DNA of 64,000 bases, taken from NCBI GenBank assembly GCA_039720395.1, contig CM077824.1, forward strand, positions 22,592,013-22,656,012, read 5' to 3'. The position numbers and the translations under genes are program-made. The stretch comes from Liquidambar formosana (taxonomy: Eukaryota > Streptophyta > Magnoliopsida > Saxifragales > Altingiaceae). This document shows positions 13,061 through 25,397 of the stretch, in pieces (position 1 is the stretch's first letter; every line of letters begins with the position of its first letter). The notes below the pieces were generated by a model, which saw only the letters and a list, made by a program, of their open reading frames with translations, made no database searches and was not told the origin of the DNA.

Positions 13061-14602
13061 AGTATTTCTGTCCACCATTGGAGGATGGTGAATGCCTTGT
13101 GTGACCATAACTTGTTTGTTTGTGGTTTGGCAGGTAAAGAATGTGTCTATAATTTGGTGAGACCTTACCCTATCCCTAAGATTGTGAAAGCTCAATATGA
13201 AGGTCCTAAGTTGGTGGATATCTGTGGTAGATTGCTGAATGGTGAAGATGTATCTGGATGGACCATAGATCCTAATGGTGGTTTGAGGTACCAGAATAGA
13301 CTTGCAGTTTCATGTAATGAGAAGATTAAGGAAGAAATTCTTAGTCTTGCTCATCGATCGAAGTTTTCTATTCATCCAGGCAATAACAAGATGTATAGAG
13401 ACTTGAAAAGGCAATTCTGGTGGAAAGGTATGAAGTGTGAGGTAGCAAGATTTGTCGCTAAATGTTATATGTGTCAGCAGGTTAAAGCTGACCATAGGAA
13501 GCCTTTTGGGCAATTGCAGCCTTTACCACTGCCTCAGTGGAAGTGGGAGGAAATCACTATGGATTTCATCAGTGGTTTGCCACGTACTCAGAGAGGTCAT
13601 GACACTATTTGGGTGGTAGTAGACCGTTTCACCAAGTCCGCTCACTTTATGGCTGTGCGATCGACTGACTCAACTGAGAAGTTGGCTTGGTTGTACATCA
13701 GAGAGATAATATGTTTGCATGGAGTCCCCAAATCAATTGTATCTGATAGAGATCCTCATTTCCTTTCTCAATTTTGGCAGAGTTTGCAAAGGGAGTTGGG
13801 TACTCGATTACACCTTAGTTCAGCCTATCATCTACAGATAGATGGGCAGACTGAGCATGTTAATCAGATCTTGGAGGATATGTTGCGAGCATGTGTTTTG
13901 GACTTTAAGGGAAGTTGGCAAGAACACTTGGCTCTGGCAGAGTTTTCTTACAATAACAACTTTCAGGCTAGCATCGGGATGGCACCTTTCGAGGCGTTGT
14001 ATGGGAGACCGTGTAGATCTCCTATGTGTTGGCAAGAGATCGGTGAAGGAACTTTACTGGGACCAGAGTTGATTCAGAAGACCACAGATAAAGTCAAACT
14101 CATCAGAGAACGACTTAAGACAGCTCAAAGTAGGTACAAGAGTTATGCTGATAAGCGACAAACACCTTTGACCTTTCAACTTGGAGACTTTGTAATGTTA
14201 AAAGTGTCACCCCGAAAGGAAGTGTTTCGTTTTGGCAAGAAGGGGAAGCTTGCACCACGTTTTATTGGACCATTTAGGATCATTAGCACTAAAGGTCTCA
14301 ATGCTTATGAGTTGGCATTGCTATTGCAGTTTAGTAAAGTGCATAATGTGTTCCACGTGTCCATGTTACGCAAGTATGTTCACGATCCATCTCATGTGAT
14401 TGATTAGCAAGATATTGAAGTGGAGGAAGATGCCACCTATGCGGAATATCCTATCCGGGTTTTAGATTATCGTGAGAATGTCTTAGGTGGAAAGACTATC
14501 CCTTTGGTAAAAGTATTATGGAATCATCATGGCGAAGAAGAAGCTACTTGGGAACTAGAATGGTTCATGCGTGAAACCTATCCATATCTATTTGACAATT
14601 AA
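13061..14602 (+). pseudogene. int: pol part 2: integrase with C-terminal chromodomain
   Basis: The zinc-binding HHCC domain (H-X4-H near 13350, CYMCQQ near 13465) leads into the DDE core: MDFISGLP (first Asp, about 13560), SDRDPHFLSQFW (second Asp, about 13745) and DGQTEHVNQ (catalytic Glu, about 13850). The C-terminal GPY/F-like part reads PRFIGPFRII near 14260. A TAG at 14405 separates the final segment, where YPIRVLDYRENVL...VKVLWNHHGEEEATWELE is a chromodomain of the plant chromovirus type. In active relatives this module guides insertion into heterochromatin. The frame is continuous with RT apart from the stops. Confidence 0.94.
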
Positions 14603-14636
14603 GGTATGATTTGAATTCGAGGATGAATTGACTTTT

Positions 14637-14648
14637 AGGAGGGAGGAA
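14637..14648 (+). other. Polypurine tract
   Basis: The purine run AGGAGGGAGGAA lies one base before the 3' LTR. It is the expected priming site for plus-strand DNA synthesis. Confidence 0.88.
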
Positions 14649-14649
14649 T

Positions 14650-16986
14650 TGTAATACCCGTGTCATTTAATTAGGATAATCTCACCTTTAATGCATAATT
14701 TGCATGTACTTTAGTTGAATTGTCGGGTATTGTCATGCGTGGGTATTACATGTGTGTGATGTTGTTATGTTTACGATTTCACACTGTTAGACTACTAAAA
14801 TTTGGCTAAATGTTAAGGAAAAATGAATTTTCATAAAACTTCGTTTTTAAAGATAATTTTTTGCGGTAATGGAAGTTTATAATATTATAAGACATCTATG
14901 ATTTTATGGGATTTTATTACCATGATTCGATCGAGTTCCTCGTACGTTTGTTTTTAAAAAATCTGTCGGGAGTCGGATTTTGTACTAAAACTTGAAAATG
15001 AGATTTTGATATACTTGGAATTTGATTTTTTTGATATTTTATTTGGATTCAAATGGGGGGTTATTTGCTTATTTTCATTAAATAACTTAAAGTAATCTTC
15101 TCCATTCTTTTATTCTTTTATTCTTCCTTTTACTTAAATGTTTTTAATGAAAATAAGGTAGTGATAGGTACTGTGGGAGTTTATACACATTTGCCTGAGT
15201 TACTGGGCATTTTCATCAAGGGACGATCGATCGTGCCTCGAGGACGATCGATCGTAGGTGCCCCAGAAACGTTATTTAGCTTCTGTTAACCACGATCGAT
15301 CGTGCCCTCAACCCACGATCGATCGTGCATCGCAGAATCTTGAAATTTTTTTTAAATGCGTCAAAAGACGCATGTGCCCCTTACCCCTTTTAAAACCTTC
15401 ATACCACGACTCTAACACCCATTTTTCAGCATTTTGAGTGTTAGAGAAAGAGAGAGAGAAGGAGAGAAGGAGAGAAGGAGAAGAGAGAGAAGGAGAGAGG
15501 GAGAAAAGAGAGAGGAGAGAGAAATGGCTTGTTTAGAGAGAGAAAATCACATTTTTCTCTTGCATGCATGGGTTTTTGACTCTCTCACCTCATTTCAATG
15601 CTTGGACTCGCGTTCTAAGGGCTAGATTTGAAGATCTACACGTGCTTGGTGAGGATTCAAGCCTGATCTATGGAGTTTAGAGCTTATTCTTACATTCTAG
15701 GCTCAGATCCAACCCTCCCAACACATTTTCTCCACGTTTAGTGCAACATATTTGAGGTAGGTGTAATTTTCATGGGTTTTAACCGTAGGGATTATAATGG
15801 GTTAGGATATAAGCCCATATATATTGAATAAAAATGTATATTGGTGCTATTTATGAGTTTACGTGATTTTTGGGTGTATTATCATGTATATTTTGTAATG
15901 CATGTACTAAGGGGTCTAGTTTACATAACCCTATATTTAGGAATATTACATTTGGGAGTATATGGGTTGATATACTTGTTATATTTTGGTTAATTTTGGA
16001 TGTATATGCTATGTAAATTCTTGTTGGTCTATATTTTACATGTTTTACATAGCTCCCACATATTATATAATTATGGAATAATTATATATTGTTGATTTCT
16101 AGAATAACTGACACGTGTATGGGTTTTTAAGCTTTTCATGGCATTCATTGGCATAAAATGCATGAAATGGACTTAATTAATTACTTGGTAGAAGTATATT
16201 AAAGGGTCATTGGATTTGGACTACTAGCGGTCAAGAGACTTAGCAGTGTTTTCCATTCCTTTGGTCCTGGGTACTTTCCGGTTCCAAGTAGGAACCTTTG
16301 TATTCCCGAAACAGAGGCTACTTTCTGGTTCCAGGTAGGAACCCTTGTATTGTCCTCTTGGAGGTGGGTTTAAATCCTCCGTTTCAGCGCGAAGACTCCT
16401 ACGGGAGTGGTCGGTAATTATGGATTATGTTAAATGGACATGAGTCGCATATCATTTATGACATTACATGGGTTTTAATTATTTTAAGCATAGCTTTAAT
16501 TAGTTATATTATCATGCTTTGGTTATTTCTATATGAAAATTATATCTACTGAGTTTTATACTCACTCCTATGTTTTATAAACCCTTTTCAGATGATTTCA
16601 TAGTTGGGGAGACCTCGCCTTGAGGTGTTATGCTTTGATGGGAAAAATTTTAATATTATGGATATGTATTAACTAAACACTTTGTATTCGGCCAATGGGT
16701 GCTAGACACGTAATAACTCATGGTTTGTAATATTTTAATTTCGTAGGTCTCTTTATATGGTTTATTTCGCATGTGATGATACTAATGATGGATGACAGGA
16801 ACTTTTATAATTATTTTATACAGGATTTTGCTACGGTATGTTCCATTTACGAATGGGTCATGCCGAAATTTTTATTGAAATTACCGGTTTTCTAACATGT
16901 GCCATTCACGTGCTTCCTAAATGATTTTCTTAATTAAACTGGGTTTATTAATATTGATCACGGCTTAATTAATTTGGGTCGTGACA
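14650..16986 (+). repeat. 3' LTR of the Tekay-like element
   Basis: Starts TGTAATACCC and ends GGGTCGTGACA, followed directly by the CTACC target duplication. It keeps four perfect ACGATCGATCGT palindromes (15223, 15244, 15292, 15315) and a longer GA-rich microsatellite (15448-15535) than the 5' LTR, which accounts for much of the 30-bp length difference. Confidence 0.96.
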
Positions 16987-16991
16987 CTACC

Positions 16992-17984
16992 CCTCTTTGG
17001 CATAACTACTGTTGCTAGCTAGGGTTCGACAAGCTTCTATTATATTGGTTAGCGTAACTACTACGGCTAGGGTTTGACAGGCATCTATTATATTAGTTTT
17101 GTGGAGAAGGGTAAAAAGGCCTATATGATTTCAAATAAGGGCGTTTTTGTTAATCAAAAGTTTTTCTACTTTGTAGACTTTTATACCTATCTGGGTTTGG
17201 TTTTATTTAATTATTATACGAATTATAGTTTCCTTAGAATTCTTATTAAGGTATGTGTTTTATATCGTTATATTTCCTATATATGCAGAAGAGTAGTTGT
17301 GTATTTAAAAATTAAAATAAGAGTATATTAGTCAATCAAAAGTTTTTCTCACATTCATCTTTTTATAGGTAGTATAGATAAGCCTTGCCCTCAGGGGAAT
17401 GGAAATAATCAGGGACATCAACATTAATTAATACATCTATGTCTTAGGAAAAAAAAAGAAAAAGAAAACATAATATGGCTGTGCAACAATTGAAGAAGTG
17501 CTTTTAGGGTTATAGCCATAAGAGATCATTGTATATGCCTACTAGATACTTAATTAAAACCCAACCCAAATACCCAAACATGGTAAATGGTTGAAAGAAG
17601 TTGAAATGAAAATGAGACCATTTCAGGTTGCCAATCATTAATTAACAGGTGTCATGTTGGTATCCACATGACATGATAGTTTAGTGACAATCTCTTCAAT
17701 TGTTGAGTGAGTGAACTTGAGTTCAACATCATGGATGAGTATTAAAACCCATTTATTGATAATGGAGGGATAAGGTCAGAGGGAGGGGTAGGTCCTATTA
17801 TTCCATCAATTCTTAGAAACAAGAAAAAAAATGTTCACATCCAGATGAATGCTAACAAGCTAATTACCCAATCGAGTCAAGTAATAGGGTTTTCAATAAG
17901 CTTGAATTAATAGTTTAACAAGTTCACAAAAAATTGTAAACTTGGTTCATTTATGTCAAGCAAGGTTAAATGAGTTTTTTATTA
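16992..17984. other. Intergenic, no gene recognised
   Basis: Two short similar stretches sit next to the retroelement (taactact...ctagggtt at about 17003 and 17050). The open frame at 17074-17331 has no recognisable motif. Nothing else stands out. Confidence 0.4.
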
Positions 17985-18289
17985 GGGTAAATAATAAGAA
18001 ACTCCCTTAATGTTTAGCCATTTTTCACGTAACCCCTTAAAGAAAAAATAGTTGTAATATCTCCTCGAGAGCTTACAAATTTAGCAATTAACAATGCTGT
18101 TAATTGTTGTTTATGGAATTATATAGAAAAACATCACATAACCACTATATATTAATTTCATGAACGGCGATTAATGGTGGCGGTAATTGCTAAATTTGTA
18201 AGCTCTTGAAGGAGACATTGCAACTATATTTTCTTTAGGAAGTTACGCAAAAAAGTATCAAACATTAAAAGGGTTTCTTGTAATTTACC
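17985..18289. mobile_element. MITE with about 120-bp terminal inverted repeats
   Basis: The left end (gggtaaataataagaaactc, then cttaatgttt) is the inverse of the right end (ttaaaagggtttcttgtaat, ending ttacc). The arms continue through 'gagcttacaaatttagcaatta', present once in each orientation. The two arms make up most of the ~305-bp element, so it folds into a long hairpin. I could not fix a target duplication. No coding capacity. Confidence 0.8.
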
Positions 18290-18601
18290 ATTTTTATCAA
18301 ACCAAACTCAAATTATTTGAATTGGTTGTGATGGTTTTAATGGGCTCATCAAGCCATGTAGTACTACACTCAAGTTTGAATCAATAAATTACCAAGCTCA
18401 AGGAAAAAGGTTGAACCTAACTAGTTTATTTCACTTATGAGCAAGTTTCGAGGAGTATTTTATTGAATCAATCTCAAACTAAGTCTAGATGGGCAAATGG
18501 CTTTGCTTGTCTCATGCTCTTCCAATAATCAACAAATTGAATGGCATTTCAAACTTTTTTCGTATTGGTATCAAAATGTACACGCATGCTACAGTTGACA
18601 T

Positions 18602-21600
18602 GTAGCTACTAACCTAAAACCTTGGAGATTTTAATTATAAGACAGGAGTATTAAATCATCACCCACTTAAGATGACTATTACTTGCATTGTGAGCACCCC
18701 TTATAAAAGTGAATTATGGAGTAAATTAGTGGGCTTGGGCCCCTCTTTTTACGTGGGCTTTTCATCATGATCCACTCATCCACCAACAAAAGTCAAAGAA
18801 GTTGACGTTTTAAAACTTAATTAATACTGGAAAGATAAACAACCACAAAGTCGGTGCTGAGTCCTGACACACCAGATTAGGGGCTCAAAGTTGGACATGG
18901 GTCTTACCTATGTCCTACATGGGGGCCCATTTCTACGTACATAGGCCCAGCTAAGTACCTATCAAGGTACCAAGTCAAATGCTGAATTTTTATTTATTTA
19001 TATTTATTTATTCATGATTTTGGGGGACATGCCAATGTTTAATCCCAACTCTCCAAGTGGAAGTCTAAGAATCTCAACCAACTAGGTGTGTAGTGTGGCT
19101 TTTTTATTTTTATTTTTTCTATATTTTTATACCAAACCTCTATCCTACCCTACCCTACCCTACCCAAGGACTTAAATACCATATCGACAGGTATATCGAT
19201 GGTCTAAAAATACGGATATATCAGATATATTGATAGATATATTAAAAATATCGATATTGATTTAGAGATATGACGATATGACAGATATATTATTAGTTAA
19301 ACATGGAAATTTTTATTGAAACTCTGGAAAACATTTATTTAGACTCAAATACACAATTTAGAATTTAAATATTGCAATTTAAATGGTACTTAAGACTATT
19401 ACCTATTGTGTAGGGTATAAAATGTATATTGCGCTGATAAAATAAAAATTAAAAATTTATGCAAACTCAACATCTAAATGTCAATTATTATTAAAGAGTG
19501 AAGATATATATAAAGTGCCATTAGATTAAAGGCCACTGACTTGAAATTATATCTTAAAATATGTGAAAAGGTTAAACATAGTTTTTAAAAAAAAAAATGA
19601 AGAAGAAGGAGAAGAAGAAAAAGAATTATAACTAAAAAATAGATATATAAAATGAGTAGGGGTTTTTTGAAAATTCCCCCAATTTTTTATGGACCTATAC
19701 ATTTGGTTTTTTGTTTTTGTTTTTGTTTTTCTTTCTAGATAATTAATAATGAACTTACAAAATAATGAAAGTTAAAGAGAATAAATAATAATAAAATAAA
19801 ATTAAAAAAAGAAAAAGAAAAAGAAGCATCTACCAGAGGAAAGAAAAGAAAAAAGAAAAAACCATCGACACTTTAAAAAGAAATAATAAAAAAAAAAGAT
19901 TTGTGGCTTTAACTTGGAGAGAGGCTCGTGCAACCAAAGATGAGGGAAAAAAGAAGACCAGCAACCATCGGCAACAACTCTGAGAGGCGATCACTGCCCG
20001 ACACCAGATCTGAAGGAAATGAACCCAGTTGACGGTCGATGGCCTAGACGACGTCAACGACCCCAGCCAAGATGGCGGCAGCAAGTTTTAGGTATGTAAA
20101 GTGTCTTCGTCTTCTTCTTCTTCTCCTTCTCTAACAATAGCTGCTTCTTCTTTTTCTTCTTCTCCTTCTCCAACAATGGCGAGGACGGCACATCATCTCT
20201 TCTTCTTCTTCTTCTCTGAAGTCGAATTTAGTCGATATATCTCATCGATGCATTGATATATCGACCATATCGCCTTGATAATTTGTGAAAAGTTGACGAA
20301 ATTCATGGAATTTTTTGATAAACTCGATATCTCGCCGATATGGACTAAAATATCCACGATATCTTTCATATATCCATGATATATCGGTGTATCTATACCC
20401 CTCGATACGATATATGACTAACATATCTTTTTCGCAAAATATCTTTACGATATTGTCAATATCTTCAATATCATTTATAAAATCTCAATATATCCATAAT
20501 ATATATTTTTTTTTTCACATAGTATCGCCGATATATCAAATATATTGATGATATATCGAAATATTCATTTTCTTGTTATCGTGTCAAAATTATCACATCT
20601 TACTCTTTAAGTATTAATTTATATAAATATTCCAATTATATTAATGGCTTAAATTAGTATTATGAAGTAACACCCTTCATTTACTCCCTTAAAATATTTC
20701 TTCTTTTACTTTGCTTAGCACACTTTTTATACTTTACACAATACATATTAGTCTCATACACATTTAAATAGCAATATTTTAATTCTAAACCACTATTTAG
20801 AATCTAAATCATTGTTTCCTAGAGTTTCAATGAAAATATACTTGTTTAACTAACAATATCCATCATATCTTTAAATCGATATAGAAATTTTTGGTATATT
20901 CATCGATATATTCAATATCTTTGTGTTTTTTAACCCTCGATATATCCATCAATATCGATATTTATGTTCTTGCTCGCCAATATATTGTTCGATAAATGTC
21001 AAAAAGATATAGCAGTAGGAAACCGTATCGGAGGTCATCGATAGATTGATATATCGGCGATATGTCTGCAATATTCTCGATTTTTAAGTCCATGACCCTA
21101 CCCTACCCTACCCAAGTCTGTCTTTCTTTCTTTTTCTTTCTTCTTCATTTTTTTTTTTTTTTTTTTTTTTTGAAAATTTTGAACCCTAACCTTTGGAAAA
21201 AATTTATGAAAAGACATGCGTCGAAAATTGATTAAAAATTTACTCTCATTTTGATGCACATATTCTCTTTCTAATTGAAATTTGAAGCACTTGTCTTTTT
21301 TACTATATTTTTAGCCTGTGCTATCATAACCATAAGCATAATGAAATAATATTGTATCATAACTGACATAAGTTTTTCTCACTTAAAGGAGGGACAGAGA
21401 TACTAAGGCTACAGGTTCTAAATGTCCATTCGAGCTTGGAAAATCAAAACAAATAGTTTCCACTTTTTGATAGATCCTATTGAGCAAGGGTGGTTCTAGG
21501 GAGGTTGAGGGGAGGACCAATCGCGGGCCGGGGGGGGTTTAATTGACCCTCCTCAATATCTTTTATTTTTTATTTTTTTAAATTGTGAATTTATATACAA

Positions 21601-22280
21601 ATTTTAAATAGATTTGTAAATTTTTCTCCTATGATTTTTACTTTTGGGTTTAAAGGAGAGCCCAATAAGCAATTGGGGTACATAATAGGTGTTTCCCATC
21701 TCTATTCCCATTGGGCGTTGGGCTACATAACAGGTATAGCCCATCTCCCTTCTCATAACTTCTTCCTCCCTACACATGTACCTAGGAATATTCTTGGATC
21801 TTATGAATCTAAAGACTTAAGAATTAATAAGGTGAAAAAATGAAATCCCTTAATCCTAACCCATGTATATATAATTATATATTATACACACAGACATACT
21901 CATTTGTTATTGGAAGCCCAACTTATAGTTAGGGCTTCTTGTGTTCCATTATCTTTTTATTATTGTATCTCTCTCCATCTCTAATATATCTATATATATA
22001 TATATATATAGATATATATACTTTATCTTTTTATTTATGCTAATTTGTTTTCTTTCAATTCATACTGATCTTTCTTGTATTCATTAGCTGTTTCTCCTAC
22101 TATAGAATTCTGGCTCCACCCTTGACACCGATTGTGTCTTTATCAATAAGTCAAAAGAAGTCTGAAAAATCCTTTAAAATAGATGTAATATGTACACATT
22201 GGAAACCAAAATCATAAACCCCTTAAGCATCATAGCCAATAAAATTAAAAAATGCGATCCTAACATGTAAAATATTTAAG
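18602..22280 (+). repeat. Duplicated segment, copy 1
   Basis: It matches 45883-49292 in the same orientation over several blocks: 18602-18690, 18880-19150, 21105-21960 and 22025-22280. Shared landmarks include 'gcccaataagcaattggggt' type sequence near 21660 and the block around 22110-22270. Copy 1 carries a 1.9-kb insertion (19166-21094) and about 170 bp (18699-18868) that copy 2 lacks. The segment has no gene that I recognise. It may be a segmental duplication or two copies of an unrecognised dispersed element. Confidence 0.85.
19166..21094. mobile_element. Mutator-like non-autonomous element with long inverted ends
   Basis: The 9-mer ACCCTACCC flanks it (19157-19165 and 21095-21103), although this lies in an ACCCT repeat, so the duplication is not decisive. 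The ends share GGACTTAAA in inverted orientation. Inverted similarity continues for about 250-300 bp ('ttagttaaacatg...attgaaactctgg' near 19295 against its inverse near 20830-20860). The interior has dense ATATCG/CGATAT motifs (19190-19290, 20230-20570, 20870-21080) and a GC-richer core with CTT repeats (19900-20220). The duplicated segment at 46430-46465 lacks it, which confirms an insertion. No transposase seen. Confidence 0.72.
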
Positions 22281-23810
22281 ATGCATACTCTCCTTTTTTC
22301 TTTTTCTTTTTTATCAGCAAATCAGAATAATATATCCATTTACAGAACAAAAAAATATAAATGCATCATTGCTATACTTCTCTATACACTATATATATAA
22401 ATAGAAGTTTAGTGTAACGTAGTGATGCCGCATATTATGGAAATTACTAGCCTCCACCCTTGGGTTAAGGAGATCCTTCCCCCCTCCCACCCATATTTCG
22501 CCACTTGTCCAAATAAATAAGGACAATTGATTGGGTGTATGCATTCCCATGTTTACATAATTGTGAACACATTTCTATAAGTCCATATTTGAGTGTTACA
22601 TGTTTATGTTAACATGAATGTGTGTCTACGTATCCATATTAACTTTTTTGTTGGTTTATGTTTTAGAATTCATATTTTTCTAAAATATTTATGACACATG
22701 GCAGAAAATGAATGGAGGTGGGGAGGAACTCCTCCACCGTGGGTGGAGGCAAGTAGTGTCCGCATATTATTATATAAAATAATTTTTTAATAATTTTTTT
22801 CGTCATTTCTTTCCTTTTTCTCAGTCCCTCCCTTTCTCCCAACTTTTCATCTTCTCAAATCTCAAGGTTGAAAAAATGCTACCATTTCCCTTCAAATACA
22901 CAATTTTCTTTTTTAATTAAACCAAGATCACAATCTAATTAGTTTATATCTCTTGGGATAGAAGTGGGAGCTCATATAAAGCACTTCATAATCTTAAGGA
23001 GCTGCAAGGACTACAAGGACACAATTGTCCATAACCAATTCTCTACGTGGTTACTTTCATACTTTACATACAATTGGGGCATTAATTAAAGGGAATTTTG
23101 GCCAAAACCCCTATATATAAGAGTTCTAAGATAATAGAACCCATTAAAACTAACGTTTAGTAAAAACCCCATTTGACAATAAAAAGACTAATAGACCCCT
23201 GTTTTTAGAAGTTGCCTTAATTTACAACCGTGCCATGTTACACACCCGGGCGAAAAAACAAGCTTCTCACCTTCCCACGTTCCATTTTTCCCGGGGGAAA
23301 CATAGAAACATACGGTACAATCAAATCTTCCCAAAAATCACTTTCCATTGTTAGACACATCACCAAACATCTATTCTAGAGTTTTTTCCTCATGTACGAG
23401 CATCCCCCAACAAAACAAGACGGTTTGAAGAATACAGATTGAAGAAAAGGATTGAAGACCTAGTGATTTCGATTGTAGAACAAAAATGCTGAAAAGAAGT
23501 GAGTTACTGTTTGAAACTTTTTTTTCTATTTATTTCCATTATCGAAACAGTTAAATGGAATGTGTTTATATTAAATCGTGTGATTAATATTACTACAAGT
23601 AAAGTGGTTTGTTTTTTAGATGATTTGTTCTTGTTTAAATGAAATATTGTCGACAATATTACAAAATCTAAACCTAACAGTGAATCAGTCCGTATTAAAA
23701 CTCCATTTGGTATATTTGTCATGCAAATATTTGGATTTGTGAAGTGATATAGAACCACGACACTATTTGTTGGGTTTGTAAGTGGGGTTTTTGCGTGGTC
23801 TTCGTTCTTG
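22281..23810. other. Intergenic, no gene recognised
   Basis: A short inverted pair (22448 'gcctccacccttgggttaag' type and 22720-22750 'cctccaccgtgggtggaggc') may bound a small decayed element. The rest is AT-rich. The minus-strand open frame at 23504-23758 shows no motif. Confidence 0.4.
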
Positions 23811-24260
23811 TGTTGTCTTGAAAAAATAGTGATCCAACTGCATATTGGTGCTATTGGTGTCTACAAATTGACCGAACATTGAACTAAATTATAGCAGTCA
23901 AATTATACACTTCTAACAGCATCACCTTACTGTTTTACGTTATTATTTCATCTTTTTGAACTTTGTTTATGTGTGGTTATGAAAAATATTGTTCCAACAG
24001 TATATTGGTACTGTTAGTTTGTATATTATGATTACTTATTAAAATTTTGACAAATTATACACTTTCAATAGCATCACCTTACAGTTTCACATTATTACTT
24101 CATATTCCTGATCTTTGTTGTTGTGTGGTTCTGAAAAGCTATTGTTTCATAGTAAATTGGTACTGTTGGTTTCTACAGTATGATTACTTCTGAGAAATTT
24201 TGACATATTATACACGTTCAACAATATCAACTTACTGTTTCATTTATAATGTGTAATGTT
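23811..24260. repeat. Three diverged tandem units of about 140-160 bp
   Basis: Units start near 23811, 23972 and 24125. Each holds a 'tgtggt(t)ctgaaaa...attggtactgtt' block, then 'aaattatacac' and 'atcaccttactgttt'. The word ACAGTA...TGGTACTGT recurs and is partly self-complementary; it also appears at 24285-24400. No protein is encoded. The array lies upstream of the pseudogene at 24656. Confidence 0.7.
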
Positions 24261-24655
24261 TTTCTATACAATTCTTCGTTGTAAAACAGTACCAATTCAC
24301 TGTCGTACAATATTTATTTAATATTAAAGTTTGTAATGTTTTTTGTTTAGTAACAGTAAACTGATACTGTGTACTTATATTAACAGTAAACTGGTAAAGT
24401 ATGCTGTTATTAATTCATTTAAAACAGCATTGAAAACTAATAAATTTGACTTTGCTATTGATAATCAGAAACAAATTCCGATGTTGGCAGTGCGAGCAAA
24501 CAAAAGAAGCCGAGGACCTCAACAGGAAACGAAATGAGATCTAACCTATTGGCCATCTAGAGGATGGCTAAGCGCAACCAATTTGAAGAAAGGCATGTGC
24601 AGGAGCTTAAAAAACCCCTTTTTAGGGTTTCTTCGAGCCTTTCATAAATAAAAAA

Positions 24656-25397
24656 GTGAAAACCAAGTGTGTGAAGAAGTATGATAAGGATGTGATCAAA
24701 ATCCTTCAATCGTACACACCCGACTACGCTGCGTTCAAGATAAGTGACAAGCTTCTGAAGTTGAGGAATAGTGACATCTCTTTGATCTTCGGCATACATG
24801 AAGGAATAAAAGCAATAATTTTGGGGCGAGTCCTAAAAGCCAACCAAACACTAGTTGATTGAATGTGTGGGGCTGTAGCTAGGTTAACTCCAAAATCAAT
24901 TGAGATGCTCATTAAAGAAGCAATGAAGAGAGAAGGTAAAGAAGACGAAGAGGATGTTGCCAGGCTGATTTGTTTGTATGCCTTTGTCACTGTCTTCTTC
25001 ACAACATCGGGCACAAATTTAAGCTAATCGTATGTGAAATATGTAAAAGACTTGGATGCCATGAGAAACTATGACTCGCCAGTTGCAATTAGAAAATACT
25101 TGGAGGCATCCATCCAAAAATCACACAACAAACCTAAAAATGTGACCGGATGTGTGATTGCGCTTTTGGTAAGGAACTAAACCCAAAATTTACATTCAAT
25201 TTATATGCTTCCGCGTTAATATGATAACGAATTAACTTATTCTACTTTATGTATTGTTACAGTATTAGCTTTGCGAGCACAGCACCATATTTAAAACAAT
25301 AAACCAAAAATTAATACCAAGGTTCATGAAATGGAACCTTGGAAAGCTGACCAAAGTCATGGACAACATTACACTCAGGGCTGTACCAAGTGAGAAG
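24656..25397 (+). pseudogene. Two-exon pseudogene, plant-specific DUF1985/plant-mobile-domain-like protein
   Basis: Exon 1 is open from 24656 to 25168 apart from TGA at 24860 and TAA at 25025. Exon 2 runs 25263-25397 with TAG as its second codon. GT at 25169 and AG at 25261-25262 bound an 94-bp intron, and the reading frame carries across it. The product includes KISDKLLKLRNSDISLIFGI, then DEEDVARLICLYAFVTVFFT and YVKDLDAMRNY, and across the splice VTGCVIALL-Y-*-LCEHS. This layout recalls plant proteins with DUF1985 or plant-mobile-domain cores that are often carried by transposons. Two of the stops sit where Trp would be plausible (TGG to TGA, TAA or TAG). A third exon may follow the GT at 25398. 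Family name is tentative; the gene-like exon structure is clear. Confidence 0.55.

Larger units (their letters stand above)
7204..16991 (+). mobile_element. Ty3/Gypsy chromovirus (Tekay/Del-like), complete but inactivated
   Basis: A structurally complete LTR retrotransposon. The 5-bp target duplication CTACC is perfect (7204-7208 and 16987-16991). LTRs of 2,307 and 2,337 bp begin TGTAATACCC and end GGGTCGTGACA. The primer site is complementary to initiator tRNA-Met, and a purine tract precedes the 3' LTR. Domain order is gag, zinc knuckle, protease, RT, RNase H, integrase, chromodomain, which defines a chromovirus; the long LTRs and chromodomain fit the Tekay (Del) lineage. In the first ~220 bp the LTRs differ by about 13 substitutions by eye, 11 of them transitions, so the insertion is not recent. 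All genes carry stops, so it could move only with proteins supplied in trans. Confidence 0.96.
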
